Positions 19,902 through 31,153 of a stretch of DNA of 34,735 nt are shown piece after piece. The notes below the pieces were generated by a model, which did not search any database, had not been told where the DNA came from, and saw only the letters and a program-made list of their open reading frames with translations. A program made the translations under genes and the position numbers. This DNA is from Purshia tridentata (taxonomy: Eukaryota > Streptophyta > Magnoliopsida > Rosales > Rosaceae). The stretch lies in assembly GCA_003254885.1 (NCBI GenBank), contig QANT01004615.1, positions 1-34,735 on the forward strand, given 5' to 3'. Numbering within the stretch: position 1 is the stretch's first letter; every line of letters starts with the position of its first letter.

Positions 19902-20695
19902 TGTGGGACCATGGGTAAATTCCACAAAGGACAAAGAGCAATTAAGGAAGCATAAGTATAATTCGAGTAATACGCACAAAAGGAGGTAGTACCTACAATA
20001 GGTAGAGGTACTCATAACAATGAAGGACGTACACCTTAACGAAGGAAAGGACCAATAAAACAAGGAACTACTTTATACGGTAGATATCAAGTAAGGTACT
20101 CACCTAAAAAGGTAGTCAACTGCCATGAGGGTACACCTTCACTTAGATATGAAAAAAAGAGATACTCCCTCAATGGGTGCTACACCCACCAAAGGACCTA
20201 ACGAGGTAAAGCTTTACATGGGAAGTACCTTATCCAGTATGGACCATTACAAAGAAGGAGTATCTCCACACGGGCATTGTGTGGAGGACCTCCATAAACT
20301 TAACATGTAACAAGGAAATAGACTCCTACCACAATTGGACCTCTCCAATAACATGAATTGAGCTTGAATCCTCCCTAAATAAGGATTCAAGCATAGAAGT
20401 TCAATCCTATATGGATTATACTTCCCGGTGATTACAATTTCAATGAACTTACAATCCTAAGGCTATGAGGATTATCCTCTATATAAACGCTCTCATAATC
20501 CCATTTGAGGGTAAGTAATTTTAAGCTTTAAACCCACTTATTTGAGTTATTGATCGATCTTATTAACTAACTTGACTGTCGAAGAGTTGTTGGCCGGCAC
20601 CACACCGGTGCTCACTAACCTCCCGGAGGTTCGTTCTTGTTTGCAAGGTCATTGATTTTTCAAGTCTAGCCTTTTGGAGAATTCGTGTTACAACA
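19902..20695 (+). mobile_element. Solo LTR C with perfect 5-bp TSD
   Basis: It starts TGTGGGACCATGGG and ends GTGTTACAACA, and is flanked by TGCCT at 19897-19901 and 20696-20700. A single LTR with a target duplication and no internal part is a solo LTR, produced by recombination between the two LTRs of an inserted element. TATATAAA lies at 20480-20487, and a GGCACC-ACACC-GGTGC hairpin lies near 20600. It is inserted in the opposite orientation to the surrounding gag-only element. Confidence 0.85.
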
Positions 20696-21419
20696 TGCCT
20701 TAAAAGTTATGCAAAAGTAGTACCACGATGGGCTTTCGATTTTGATGAGTACCTTAATTTTATATACACGTACTACCGAAACTTAGGTGCAAAGGGTACT
20801 GCGCAAGTTAGGTATTTCAACTTTGAGAGATAACTTGTACCTTAAACTTAGGCGTGAACTAGGTACTTCAACTTTGAGGTACTTCTCTTGGTTGCCCCCA
20901 TTTATTTTACAAACCTAAAGTCCAAGAAATCAATTATGTGTAGCTTTTTTTTTTTTTGTCCAAAAATTATGTGTAGCTTTTGTTATTAAACTAGAGGCCA
21001 TTTACCATAAGGCCTTTGCCTTAATGGTTTGGGACCGATAGTCAAAGCTTTGCCCCTAGGTGAGGTACTTAAAAGTGAGTGGATGTCCTAAGTAGACTTA
21101 TCACCTTTGGAATGCTCATTTAGTAGGAGGTCCTTAAGTTAGTGAGACCTATAACTCGCAGGATCTTGACTTTTAAATTGTAGTATGGGCTTAGGTACCA
21201 TGGTTCCATGAAATTTGTAGAGTCCAACTAGCCTCCTTTTGCCCCACTTGGGTTTAAAAGTAAGTGTTAATTGTAACATTACAACACAATTTTGCTCATA
21301 GGTTATGATCAAATGTAATACAGTTAAAGTAAACTGTGACACATTGAATTAAATGACCGAAGTTATGTTACTAAAGCGATGTACCTCCACCTAATACTAA
21401 ATAGCACACATTACAACTT

Positions 21420-22640
21420 AATGGTACTAGCCTAGAGTATATGTCCTAGACCTTGTGTCATCCTTTGGTCTTTGTTACGTCGAATTTAAAGTGTTTGACG
21501 AAATCATGAAGGGACTCATTCTCTTCCTTTTTCAAGGTAAAAAGATGGTTTGTACCCTTTTCAATATTTCAATAAGCATGATAATACTTCACAAAGGAGG
21601 AACACAAGATGATGAAATTGGTTATAGAGTAAGGTGGTAGGGAATAGTACCATGTTAGAGCGGACCCTTCCAAACTTGAAAGGAACATTTGGCATATCCA
21701 AGCGTCGTTGTCGTTATAAGGTGCTATCAAATTTCGATACATCCTTACATGATCTATGGGGTCCGAATCTCCTTTGAAACACTTGAACCTTGGCATTGTA
21801 AAGTGCTATGGAGGTTGAACTCGGAGAAGGTGGTTCGTGAGGGCGACCTCGTTCACTCGAAGTATTTCACTCTCTAGCCAAGCCTCATAAAGGTCTTTCT
21901 AACCAATGCGTAGTTGCTCCATTCGTTGGTTAAGTATTCTTTTTATTGCATTTCGGCTAACAAGAGTTCCCGAGCGTCGTGAATTCCTTAAAGGTCCGCT
22001 TAAAGCAGAGATGAGTAGGACCTTGAATCTCGTGGTGAGTGAAAGGTAAAGGGTAGCCTAGTTCCACCACCCCCTTGATTTAGTTGTGGTCCTTGACACG
22101 AAGGTCCTTCATTCATCACGCTAGGGATTTAGAGAGGTACTCTGCAAATGGGCGGTACCAAGTTATGATGTTGGGATTCTCCTTCTTAAGATAGGCCTTG
22201 TGTTTGGGAGGCTATTCCTACCCCTAGGACAACTAGTAGGTGTTTGGCAAGGACCACATGAAAAAGAATCGGGGGAATGGTACGTGGGTTCCTTCCACCT
22301 TCACCCTTTATGGGACTTTTTTCATGCTCCTTGTGGGTTCGATGCGAAGTCCTTCTGTAAGATCGGCAGAGGTCAACTTTCATCCCTTGCACTTTTCTCC
22401 TCAGAGTGCTGTTTGGTCCTCCAAGCGGTGGAGGGGCATCCACTATTCATTAAGTTGCTAATGACGAGCCCCTTCGTTATCCTCATTCATGGTATGAACC
22501 TCCATGTGATTATTGTTAGCACCGACTTGTCGATTCTTATGGTCTACGATTACAGATGCTATAGGATGCCCATTAGTATAGCATCCACGATCACTTCTTC
22601 TGCCATAATCTTAGGGAGAATTGTTCCATAAAAATTCAAA
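21420..22640 (-). pseudogene. Decayed retrotransposon gag
   Basis: On the minus strand a gag-like reading starts near 22600 (MAEEVIVDAIL) and is soon broken by stops. At 21796-21569 a clear piece of the plant retrotransposon gag domain is readable: FKGDSDPIDHVRMYRNL, then LEGSALTWYYSLPPYSI. After a stop and frame change the domain continues near 21540-21470 as KKEENESLHDFVKHF. This pattern (DP-DH, GSA--W, ESL-DF--F) is that of the Ty3/gypsy-type capsid domain. Several stops and shifts make it non-functional. No CCHC knuckle or pol domain follows. Confidence 0.7.
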
Positions 22641-22694
22641 AAGTAAGGTCCGAAACTAAAAGTTCTTGACTTTGCTCTCAATGAAAGCACCAAT

Positions 22695-23410
22695 TGTTGT
22701 AACACAAATTTTTCGAAGGGCTAGACTTGGAAAATCAATGATCCTACAAATATGAACGGACATTCGGGAGGTTAGAGAGCACCTATGTGGTGCAGGCCAA
22801 CGGCTCTCAAATGGTTGAATTAGTAAACAAAATAGATCAACAACTCAAAGTAGCGGACTTAGAGCTTAGAATTACTTACCTTCGAATGATGTTATGAGAG
22901 GGTTTTTATAGAGGATGAGCTAATCCTCATGGCCTTAGGATTGTAAGTTCATTGAGCTTGTAATCACTGGAAAGTATAATCTATATCGAATTGAACTTCT
23001 ATGCTTGAATCCTTATTTGGGGAGGATTCAAGCTCAATTCATGTTATTGGAGATGTCCAATTGTGGTAGAAGTTTATTTCCTTATTACTTACATGTGAAG
23101 TTTGTGGAGGTCTTGCACGCGATGCCTGTGTGGAGGTACTCCATTGTAATGGTCCGTACCGGAGGTGGTGCTTCCCATATATAGGTAGTAGTTACCTCTA
23201 CAGCGCCTTAATGGCAAGGGGCTACCATGTTGGTTGACTTCCTTATCGAGTGACTACCTAGTGCAGGTCATTTGCTTTTTTGTTTAAGTAAAGAGTAGGT
23301 ACTTCGATGTCCATGGTAAGTACTACCTCGATGTATGGGTACTATCGTACCTTTACCATTTATCCATACTTCCTCTTGGGCATATATAGAAATTATCCTT
23401 GGTCCCCATA
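22695..23410 (-). mobile_element. LTR copy B (5' LTR of the gag-only element)
   Basis: On the minus strand it begins TATGGGGACCAAGG and ends TGTGTTACAACA, directly followed by the primer-binding-site-like TTGGTGCTTTCATT. It is more diverged than LTR D, having lost part of the palindrome around GGCACC. No duplication matching the left side of LTR A is present at its outer edge, so the element's original partner LTR is probably the truncated copy at 19025-19410. Confidence 0.65.
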
Positions 23411-24007
23411 GAAATCTTCAATGTGTAGGCATCCATCATAATTAGGAAGATCAATCTTCATTTTAAAGGCTAGATTTTCTCTAGCTTCAAAAACCATGTT
23501 GCCCATGCCCCTTCCTTTGCTGATGTCGTATAATCATGTCGTCTGAAACCTCCTCCTTGACAATTTCAATTATACCTTCCATCAAAACTTCGAGGTCTTC
23601 CATGTTCAAACCCATGGCCAAATTCTTAATGAAAATCATCAAACCCTTGCGGGTTTTAATGACCTATAACTCAGCCAAACCCTTCCAATAGATTTTCTTC
23701 ATCACTAGAGTACCCATTAAAGCCTTCAAATCCTTAACCCAAACCACCAGGAGGTATGCCATCTAAACACCCAATGAGGGTTGGTTCCTTATGCCTCTAA
23801 CTTCCAGCCAGCCAATTGAAGATCAGATCTTCTCAAGGGATTTGCTTTGAATCTCCAACAATTGCTCCATTCTTTCTAAACATTGATCATTAAGTTGAAT
23901 GGCTGCCTGCAATGCTAAAACTCTAGGCTCTGCTTCTTCATAGTGGTTGCTACCTTTTCCATTATGCGCGATCAAGCCATGAGAGTTAAGGCTATTATAC
24001 CACCTAA
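23411..24007 (-). mobile_element. Remnant of another retroelement: leader and gag-like region
   Basis: On the minus strand, TGGTATAATAGCC at about 24002-23990 looks like a mutated TGGTATCAGAGCC primer-binding site (initiator methionine tRNA). Downstream, a broken frame reads QCLERMEQLLEIQSKSLEKI and other helical, acidic/basic peptides, interrupted by several stops. It is cut off at 23411 by LTR B. It is probably the start of a gag gene from an element unrelated to the neighbouring LTRs. Confidence 0.45.
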
Positions 24008-24336
24008 TGTAATGGAAGCAGTAAAATAAACCCTAAATTCTTCAAAGAGAAATCTAGGGGATATAGAGAGTTTTTTCTAGTAAGATAACTGGAAAGTTAG
24101 GATTTGAAAATGATTATCAGATTGATTGGAAAGCTGAATGACCTTTCAAGGTTACAAAGGTTCTTACTTAAAGGCCAATTAGATATATCCAATATATGTA
24201 AATAATGAATGTAAATTCATAAGGCATTAATGGATGTATGTTCACAATGTATCCAACTTTAAAACTGAACCTTAGTCTACTTTCTTTATTGTCCACTACT
24301 CTCTTTATTGCTCAGCCCATTAAATACACTACATCA
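24008..24336 (-). mobile_element. Probable 5' LTR of the remnant retroelement
   Basis: On the minus strand it runs from TGTAGTGTATTTAATGGGC to CTGCTTCCATTACA, directly before the primer-binding-site-like sequence. Content is AT-rich with a TATATTGGATATA region. The boundary is inferred from TG...CA and the adjacent primer site only, because no partner LTR is in the window. Confidence 0.4.
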
Positions 24337-24344
24337 GATTCGTA

Positions 24345-25480
24345 TCGGATTAGGTACTTCTCATGTAAAGCTTTATCTTGTTAAGTTCTTTGGTGGGTGT
24401 AACACTCTTTAAGAGAATACCTCTTTTATTCATATCTAGGTGAAGGTGTACCATCATGGTAATTAAGTACATTTTTAAATGAGTACCTTATTTGATATCA
24501 ATTGTGGGGACCAAGGACAATTTCTATTTATGCCCAAGGGTGAATATGGGCAGATGGTAACAAGGAGGTAGTGCCAATGTAACAAAGTGGTACCTACTGT
24601 AAGTTCCTAATACCCAAGGACCCATCCCTCGTTTAAACAAACGGGGGAGCTACCCTCGATGGGTAGTCACCTACTTTGGGTGGTCCTGTCACCAAGGTAC
24701 TATGGAGATCGTCTCTACCCACACATGAGAAGTGGACCTCACCTGAAGGCGCACAACCCAACTATGGACCTACCATAGTAAATCCCGCATGAGAGGTACT
24801 CCATCCGGGACGGACCACAACAAATGGGAGTACCTCCATGGAGTGGAGGACCTCCACAAACTTCACATGAAATAAGGAAATAGACTCCTACTACAATTGG
24901 ACCTCTCCAATAACATGAACTAAGCTTGAATCCTTCCCAAATAAGGATTCAAGCATAGAAGTTCAATCCTATATGGATTATACTTCCCGGTGATTACAAG
25001 TTCAATGAACTTACAATCCTAAGGCCATGAGGATTAGCTCATCCTCTATATAAACGCTCTCGCAATCTCATTCGAAGGTAAGAAATTCTAGGCTCTAAGC
25101 CCACTGCTTTGAGTTATTGATCGATCTTGTTTACTAACTTGACCGTCGGAGAGCCGTTGGCCGGCACCACACCGGTGCCCTCTAACCTCCCGGAGGTCCG
25201 TTCGTGTTTGCAGGGTCGTTGATTTTCCAAGTCTAGCCTTTTGGAGAATTCGTGTTACAACATCTACCATATTATGTAGTTCTTTCCTTTATTGATCCTC
25301 CTCTTAAGTCGTAAGTCCTATCCATTGTAGGTACTTCTTTTTGTAGTTAATACCGCTCATTGTATGTTGTGCGTACTCTCTCCCATTGTGGATATTACCT
25401 CCCATTGTGGATATTACCTCTCATTGTGGGTACTATCTCCTAATGTGAGATTATACTTGTTCTTTCTTAATTTGCCTGGT
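24345..25480 (-). mobile_element. Older truncated LTR, split by solo LTR D
   Basis: Segments 24345-24502 and 25263-25480 together match the U3-type sequence at 19075-19410 in the same orientation (GGTACTTC-CATGTAAAGCTTTA, TCTTTGGTGGGTGTA, TATCTAGGTGAA, then CTACCATAT). The interruption falls exactly where LTR D sits. A short phrase CCCATTGTGGATATTACCT is tandemly repeated near 25380-25430. Confidence 0.6.
24503..25262 (+). mobile_element. Solo LTR D inserted in an older LTR
   Basis: A complete LTR, TGTGGGGACCAAGG to GTGTTACAACA, with TATATAAA at 25047-25054 and a clean GGCACCACACCGGTGCC hairpin near 25160. Its flanks are TCAAT (left) and TCTAC (right). The uninterrupted paralogue at about 19240 reads ATCTACCATAT, so the target was TCTAC and the left copy has two changes. 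Its U3 differs strongly from that of LTR C while U5 is nearly the same. The short minus-strand frame at 25088-25270 is incidental. Confidence 0.75.
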
Positions 25481-25980
25481 CTTTATAAAAATTATTTTAT
25501 GATTCCACATGTTTTTTTTAATTTAGTAAAAACTTTTTTATTATAAATGACGGAATAATGAAGTTGTTAGATTTTTTTATTGGTTGAATAGTAAGTGGGC
25601 CCCAATTTGCTCTAATTTGACATTGGGTTAAATATACAATGATTTTTCCTAAGATTAAATTTGACAATGAGTTTGCCTCATCCGATTGAAACCTAAAATC
25701 TGACATGGCACTACAAAGAAAACTTTTTCCATCATTTGCTCCATGCATCGGTGATGCTCTTAAACTTTAAATGATATTTGAAAGATTTTGAAAGATATAA
25801 AAGGAAACGGTCGGAGATGCTCATAGTTCATCGCAAGGTGTGCACGCAACACGCATGTGTAAAAGCCACCTCAATAAAGAAATCAAAAGTTAAGACCAAG
25901 AAAGATAAGGAAACAGTGTTACAACTATACAAAGCTTAGAACGTCAACTTTGACACAACTCAACTCAGATGACTTTTTAG
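25481..25980. other. Intergenic upstream of the RGLG gene
   Basis: AT-rich with no gene recognised. The minus-strand frame at 25518-25748 has no family features. Confidence 0.45.
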
Positions 25981-26903
25981 TATTTAAAGACCAAAATGGA
26001 TTAACAGCAGCATACTGTGGAATCCATCCGAACATCTTCTCCGCTCTCTACCGATTACAGGTCTCTCTCTCTCTCTCTCTCTCTCAACCTCTCTTTCTCT
26101 CTCTGTAAATAGAAAAATTGTGTGTTTTGTCTGATTATTGAAGTACAGTTCTAGTTTCAGACTTGGATGAAATGTACTTACTGTTTGTGGGTAATGATAA
26201 TTCTTTCCTCATATAGATTCTTGGATGTTCTAATGATTTTGTTGATAAGTTTGTGGAATGAGAAAGGAATTTGAATTTTGAAAGTAAATTGTCCTTCCTA
26301 AGCTTACCAATGCCATTACCATATCATTCTCATGTTCTGGTAGCTCGAGTTTGATATGATGTGAGTAAATTGTCAACCTTTTCTTATTTCCATGGATTTC
26401 TTGGATTCTGGGTTTACGAGAAATTTGAATCCTGAGATGATTGTTAGTTAGAAGAAACTTTCGAATCAAATGCAATCAGTTGAAAAGTAAGAATTTTTCA
26501 GTAAATACACTTTTAATGGAATTTTATGTAACAAATCTAATATTAACCATTTTAATGTTTCAAATTAAGTGAGGTTTGATCTGGATTCATGATAGTATAG
26601 GTTGATTGTTCTGGATGGAGATGACTCGTTTCAGTATGTAAGTGTTCAAAAGATGTGGGTGTATAAGCCTAAATACTAAATTTTCATACTTTGCGTTATA
26701 TTCATTCAATTTTTGAGGGAGACTTCTCCTAGTAATGGCACCTCAGTTTTACAGCACTTAACATAGAAGAAAGAAAACCCATAAAAAATATCTCCTTAAA
26801 GATTTTGTCTAATGTGAGAACTCTTAATATATGATACACGGCAAGAGTCAACTTTTATGATCCCCACACACTACATTTTTCTGTTTCCTTTTTTTTCACA
26901 CAG
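25981..26903 (+). promoter_or_regulatory. RGLG gene core promoter, CT-rich 5'UTR and 5'UTR intron
   Basis: TATTTAAA at 25981-25988 is a TATA-like box. About 25-30 bp on, the transcript would begin and run through a CT microsatellite (26061-26086) and further CT-rich sequence. A good donor CT|GTAAAT at 26105 and the acceptor CACACAG ending at 26903 would define a 5'UTR intron of about 800 bp. The exon then starts 20 bp before the ATG. CT-rich leaders and 5'UTR introns are common in plant housekeeping genes. The exact transcription start is not determinable. Confidence 0.5.
26061..26086. repeat. (CT)n microsatellite in the RGLG 5'UTR
   Basis: An uninterrupted CT run of about 13 units lies within the predicted 5' leader. 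Confidence 0.85.
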
Positions 26904-26923
26904 GGAACATTTAACTCCCAAAA

Positions 26924-29701
26924 ATGGGGAATGGGGAGTCGACATTTGATGATGCTCATGATAATTTTCCGCATGAACCACCTTCCTATGCAGGGACTTC
27001 AATGGATTCAAATTATCCAAAAAAGCTACAATCTACGCACATTGCTGATAATTTCAATTCTTTGGATCAGGTTTTAAGCATCAGCATTATATTTCTTATT
27101 GATTGATACTTTAGAAGATAATGGATACACAAATTTTTTTTTTCTCTTTGTTACTTATTAGCATAACTCTGTTTTATGCATAACTACCTGCCAAGTATTT
27201 TAACAGCAAAAAAGATTAAAAGATGGCATTGTGATGACTGGTTTTGAACCCAGGAAATTATTGGGGAATTACCCAAAATGACATGTTTGCATAATCATTC
27301 ACAAGAATAACATCATTTTAAAATCCTTTCAGAACAAACACTTTTTGCTTGTGTGAGCCACTCATTTACGTACCCAGACATAAACCCTGTTGACTCTTTA
27401 TTGACACATAATGGACTCATTATCGAATCCCCACTTTCAACCTTATCCCTATCTGATTCTTCTCCAGTCCCCTCCTTTTCTGTTCCACGGCAGATCTGCC
27501 ATGAACCCGTCAGCCCCATCTTTTCCTATACAACCCAATATACTTTGTTGGAAATAGATATAATCCTGAGGATTGGGATTCCTTGACTCCCCACTTTTTC
27601 TTCGTGAAATTCTCTTCACTGTCTTGGAAATTTATATTATGTTCTCTGTACTCAAACAAGCTGAGCATCAAAGTGTACCAAGTAATTCATTAGAGGACAA
27701 CTATTTGGACCATTAAGTTCTTTGAGAAGTCTCTGTACGTGCCCTTTAATAATGGTATGCCCATGACCAGAGTCCAGGGTGTTAGGGAGGGTGAAGAGGG
27801 AAAGAAAAAAAATTGATAGACCATTCTTAAGAGCCCCTTAAGCTGGTTCTTGACCATATGGCTAGGACCACCAAGACGATGACTTTTTGAAGTCTGTCAG
27901 CTTCTGTGAACCTGTAGTTCATGGCATATGGGTTGTTTGTTGAGATGGTGGGTAACTGATAACTGATCAGTACTGAAGATTTTCCACCATTTCACTGAGC
28001 CATAGGCTAAGATCATGGCCATATAGAGTGGCACAACAGCTGTGAGAACATGGTAGAGGTCTGTGAAAGTGACCACGCTTTCTTGTTTTCCGTTGTTTGT
28101 TTTTTCTTTATGGAGGTTGTGCTTTTCCCTACATTTGGTGGGATGTGGTTTAATTCATGGAATCCCCAGATATGAAAGTCAAGTGGTCAGGCCCATGGTT
28201 TGCTCCCACTAGGTCCAAGGTTAGATTTCTCAAAAGGTACCTATCTAGCTTTTTGCTAGTGTTTCCTGCCTCCTAAAGATTGTAGGGTTCAGCAGAGGAG
28301 CCCAGTTTAAAATTCAGTTAACCTGGGGGATTTCTGGGTAAGATTTTGTGGAAGGAAAAAGAAAAACCCTGCTCTTCTGTGACTTTACATGCAAATATCA
28401 ACCCAGTTCCTTAGAAAGAGACAAGGAGACAGGTGGAAAGAGATAGGGATCAGGAGAATCACATAGGGATTTGGCTAAAAGTGGGAGTCGATAAAGAGTC
28501 GACAGAGTTCATTTTTGGGTGTTTAAATGAGGGGTGTTATGTTAGGTTCTCAGGAAAAAAAAGTGTTAGTTTTCAAAGGAATTTAAAATCATGCTATTGT
28601 TGTGAAGTAGTTATGGAAACTTGTTTGGGTAATTCCCAAAATTATTTGAATTATAAGGGATCAACTCAAGAATGATTCTCAATTATTGTTCACTTCCACA
28701 TAAAACCATGTTCAGATGTGCATATTCAGATTTATATGGTTATACTTAAGTCAAGCATTAAAGTTACAAATTCAGCGCTAAATTTTGATTTTTAAATATT
28801 CAGTGTTTATTATTATTATTATTTTTTATCAAACCACATCCTGAGGCTTCATTTGCAATCTTGATGCCTTGATGGGACACAGAATAAGTATATTAATGAA
28901 ACAAATTTTCACTATATTAAGAATAATGATAGAACATTTATCAAATGCCAATTATATCGAAGGTGAAAAAGTATACATAACATTAAACTGACAAAAGATA
29001 TAGGACCAAAAAGAGAACTGGTTTTACAAGTATCACAAAAGGTCACATATATGTAAAAGAGCCCGTTCTTTCTTCCATCCTTCATATGCATAGTCAAACT
29101 CAGTGGACTTTAAGTGTATGTTGTATTAAGCATATTCATTAATCTGTTATTATGGAGCGTGTTTAGTAACCAGTGGCATCACTATATTTGCCCAGGTTAT
29201 TTCAGCATTGAGAGAAGCTGGCCTTGAATCATCAAATTTAATACTTGGTATTGACTTCACAAAGAGCAATGAATGGACAGGTGATATTCTTTTGTAGATA
29301 AAATATTTGTACATGAGTTCTTGTGGATAGAGATAATTGTTACATTTCATGACTGTAGGCAAATATTCATTCAACCGGAAAAGCCTTCATGCAATCAGTA
29401 GCATGCCTAATCCTTACGAGCAAGCTATCTCTATAATTGGCCGTACATTGTCCCCTTTTGACGAAGATAATCAAATTCCTTGTTTTGGATTTGGTGACGG
29501 TTAGTTTCTAGTTATCACTTTACTTTAGGGTGAAAATACTTGGTGATTTTTCAGTAGATAATTGTCTGATTATATCTTCATCTGTAGCATCTACACATGA
29601 TCAATATGTGTTCAGTTTTTATCCTGATAACCGACCTTGTCTTGGTTTTGAGGAAGTACTTGCACGTTATAGAGAGATTGTGCCGTATTTAAAGTTATCA
29701 G
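26924..29701 (+). CDS. RGLG-type E3 ubiquitin ligase, 5' four coding exons (partial)
   Basis: Exons are 26924-27070, 29196-29280, 29359-29499 and 29588-29701. All have GT-AG borders and matching phases, giving 162 codons plus one base. The protein begins MGNGEST, a good N-myristoylation signal (Gly2, Ser6), and RGLG proteins are membrane-anchored that way. From about residue 43 it follows the copine/von Willebrand A domain of plant RING-domain ligases: [19 protein letters not shown], the metal-site motif DFTKS (D69, T71, S73), [28 protein letters not shown] and [14 protein letters not shown]. The family acts in ubiquitination in auxin, drought and ABA signalling. The rest of the vWA domain and the C-terminal RING finger are not found before the copia element at about 31154, so the gene either continues beyond the window or is truncated. 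Confidence 0.85.
27263..28637. mobile_element. Mutator-like element in RGLG intron (1375 bp, 9-bp TSD)
   Basis: GGGGAATTACCCAAA on the left mirrors TTTGGGTAATTCCC on the right. Inverted similarity continues for about 200-250 bp (for example TGACTCTTTATTGACAC on the left against the reverse of GTCGATAAAGAGTCGACA on the right). The flanks are GAAATTATT (27254-27262) and AAAATTATT (28638-28646), a 9-bp duplication with one change. There is no transposase. The open frames at 27313-27586 and 28433-28675 fall in the inverted repeats. It enlarges the intron between coding exons 1 and 2. Confidence 0.75.
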
Positions 29702-31153
29702 GTATTTGACATTTTCCCTCTTGTTTATGCAATTTCCTTTTGCAAAGTGGCATCTGCCTCAAGTGCATACTTCACTGCATATGTAGGATGTCCATGGCTT
29801 TATTTTTTTTCCGTTACTGATTGTTTGCTCCTTTATTTTTATTTTTATTTTTTATGTTTTTTTCTTTTTTGGAGTCTAAGATTTTGAATTTATGGCTTCT
29901 GAAATTTTGATTCATACGATTAATTTTCCATTCATCCTATACTTATGGGGGAATAAGTGAGACATTGACTATTGCTAAAGCTGCCTTTACTGTGTCAAAG
30001 ATATTGCCCAACAGTTTCAGGTTATGTACCGTTGGTTTTTTATCTTTTATCTTTTCTTCGGTTTAGTTACAAATAATGATTTGAATTTTCCTTAAATATA
30101 TCAACTGGTCAAATTGTAATTTTTCTCTTGAGCAAAAAGAAGCTCTGATTTGAATTTTTGCAGGTCTCCGTTCTTTCTATGGTTTTATGGATTAGTCTGT
30201 ATCTTGTTATAGTTTATTCAGAGTTACAGAACATATTGAAAAGGACTGAGTAATTTACATGAGAGGCTAGAGGAAAGAATGTAACAAAAGCGAACTCTGT
30301 TGAAAATTCAACATTTTTAGTACCATTTCCACAAATAACTCTAATAAATGGCTCAACAGATAGGTTCTTTTGGGCTGCCATTCCTAATTATTTAGAAGAT
30401 ACCAATGTAAGAATGGAGGTTAGCATTAAATTACCAAAGGATTATTTTACATAATGCCGGAAACTATGGTACATTTGAAGGTGATGGAAACAATCTAGTA
30501 AAGTACTAATGCTCTGAGAATTCTGTATGATAAGTGCCATAGCACTTACATATAGAAACACAGCATGAAGTTCATTGACAATCAAAACTCCAAAATTAAT
30601 TATCATGGTATTCGAAAGAGGGTATTATTTCAAAGGGAGAAATTGAGCAATACACACAAATTTTGGACAGTGTCTGACTTTGATCCCTGAATCTCATTTT
30701 GACCCACTTTGGCCCCTAAAACTTCATTTGCGTTTTAAATGGTCTCTACCATCAATTCTGTTGTCTAAAAACTTCATTTTACGTTTTAAATGGTCTCTAC
30801 CATCAATTTTCTGTTGTCTAAAATGAGCACATGCTGTGTACAGGCTCAACTTTTTAGGGGTATTTTTCTCAAATTAGGTCCCAACTTAAATCCTGAGCTC
30901 CATCTACCCCTAAACATCCCATCCCTCAATTTCTTAGCCCCTTCTCACTCATTTTCTCTTTTCTCACCTAAACTAGGTGTCTCTTAAAGGCTCACTTTGT
31001 CACTCTCTCTTATCTCTTCTTAACCTCACCGTGCTGTTGGTTTCCACATTTGAACCCTAGTCCACAAACAGAATGGTCCTCTTAGCTTGATTGTGGCCGC
31101 TGCTGCATTCACATCCTTTGGGACCACATCTGTATCCAATCATTTATTTTACT
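29702..31153. other. Probable RGLG intron 4 sequence, no further exon seen
   Basis: I searched for the expected next RGLG exon (starting with a GPTSFAPII-like sequence) and did not find it. The region is AT-rich. A 50-bp phrase (AACTTCATTT-CGTTTTAAATGG...CTGTTGTCT) is tandemly doubled at about 30718-30820. From about 30850 the sequence becomes C/T-rich and unlike the intron before it, which may be another insertion. The small frame at 30790-30987 is not recognised. Confidence 0.45.

Larger units (their letters stand above)
19411..22694 (-). mobile_element. Internal region of a gag-only LTR retroelement
   Basis: It lies between the truncated LTR at 19025-19410 and LTR B at 22695-23410. On the minus strand, immediately after LTR B, comes TTGGTGCTTTCATTGAGAG, in the position of a primer-binding site. 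Then comes a decayed gag region, and then non-coding sequence with no protease, reverse transcriptase or integrase. This structure is like non-autonomous elements that keep only gag. A solo LTR is inserted at 19902-20695. Confidence 0.6.

Noticed and set aside
22200..22631. 143-codon plus-strand open frame
   Set aside because: It is antisense to the decayed gag leader of the minus-strand retroelement and shows no domain of its own.
17511..23410. A single intact element bounded by LTR A and LTR B
   Set aside because: The outer flanks (TTACA on the left, GAAAT on the right) do not match as a 5-bp duplication, and a second truncated LTR with its own adjoining internal end lies between them, so a mosaic of at least two insertions is more likely.
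29935..30020. Possible additional RGLG exon ending CAGTTTCAG|GT
   Set aside because: The translated sequence does not match the expected vWA continuation in any frame and does not keep phase with the preceding exon.
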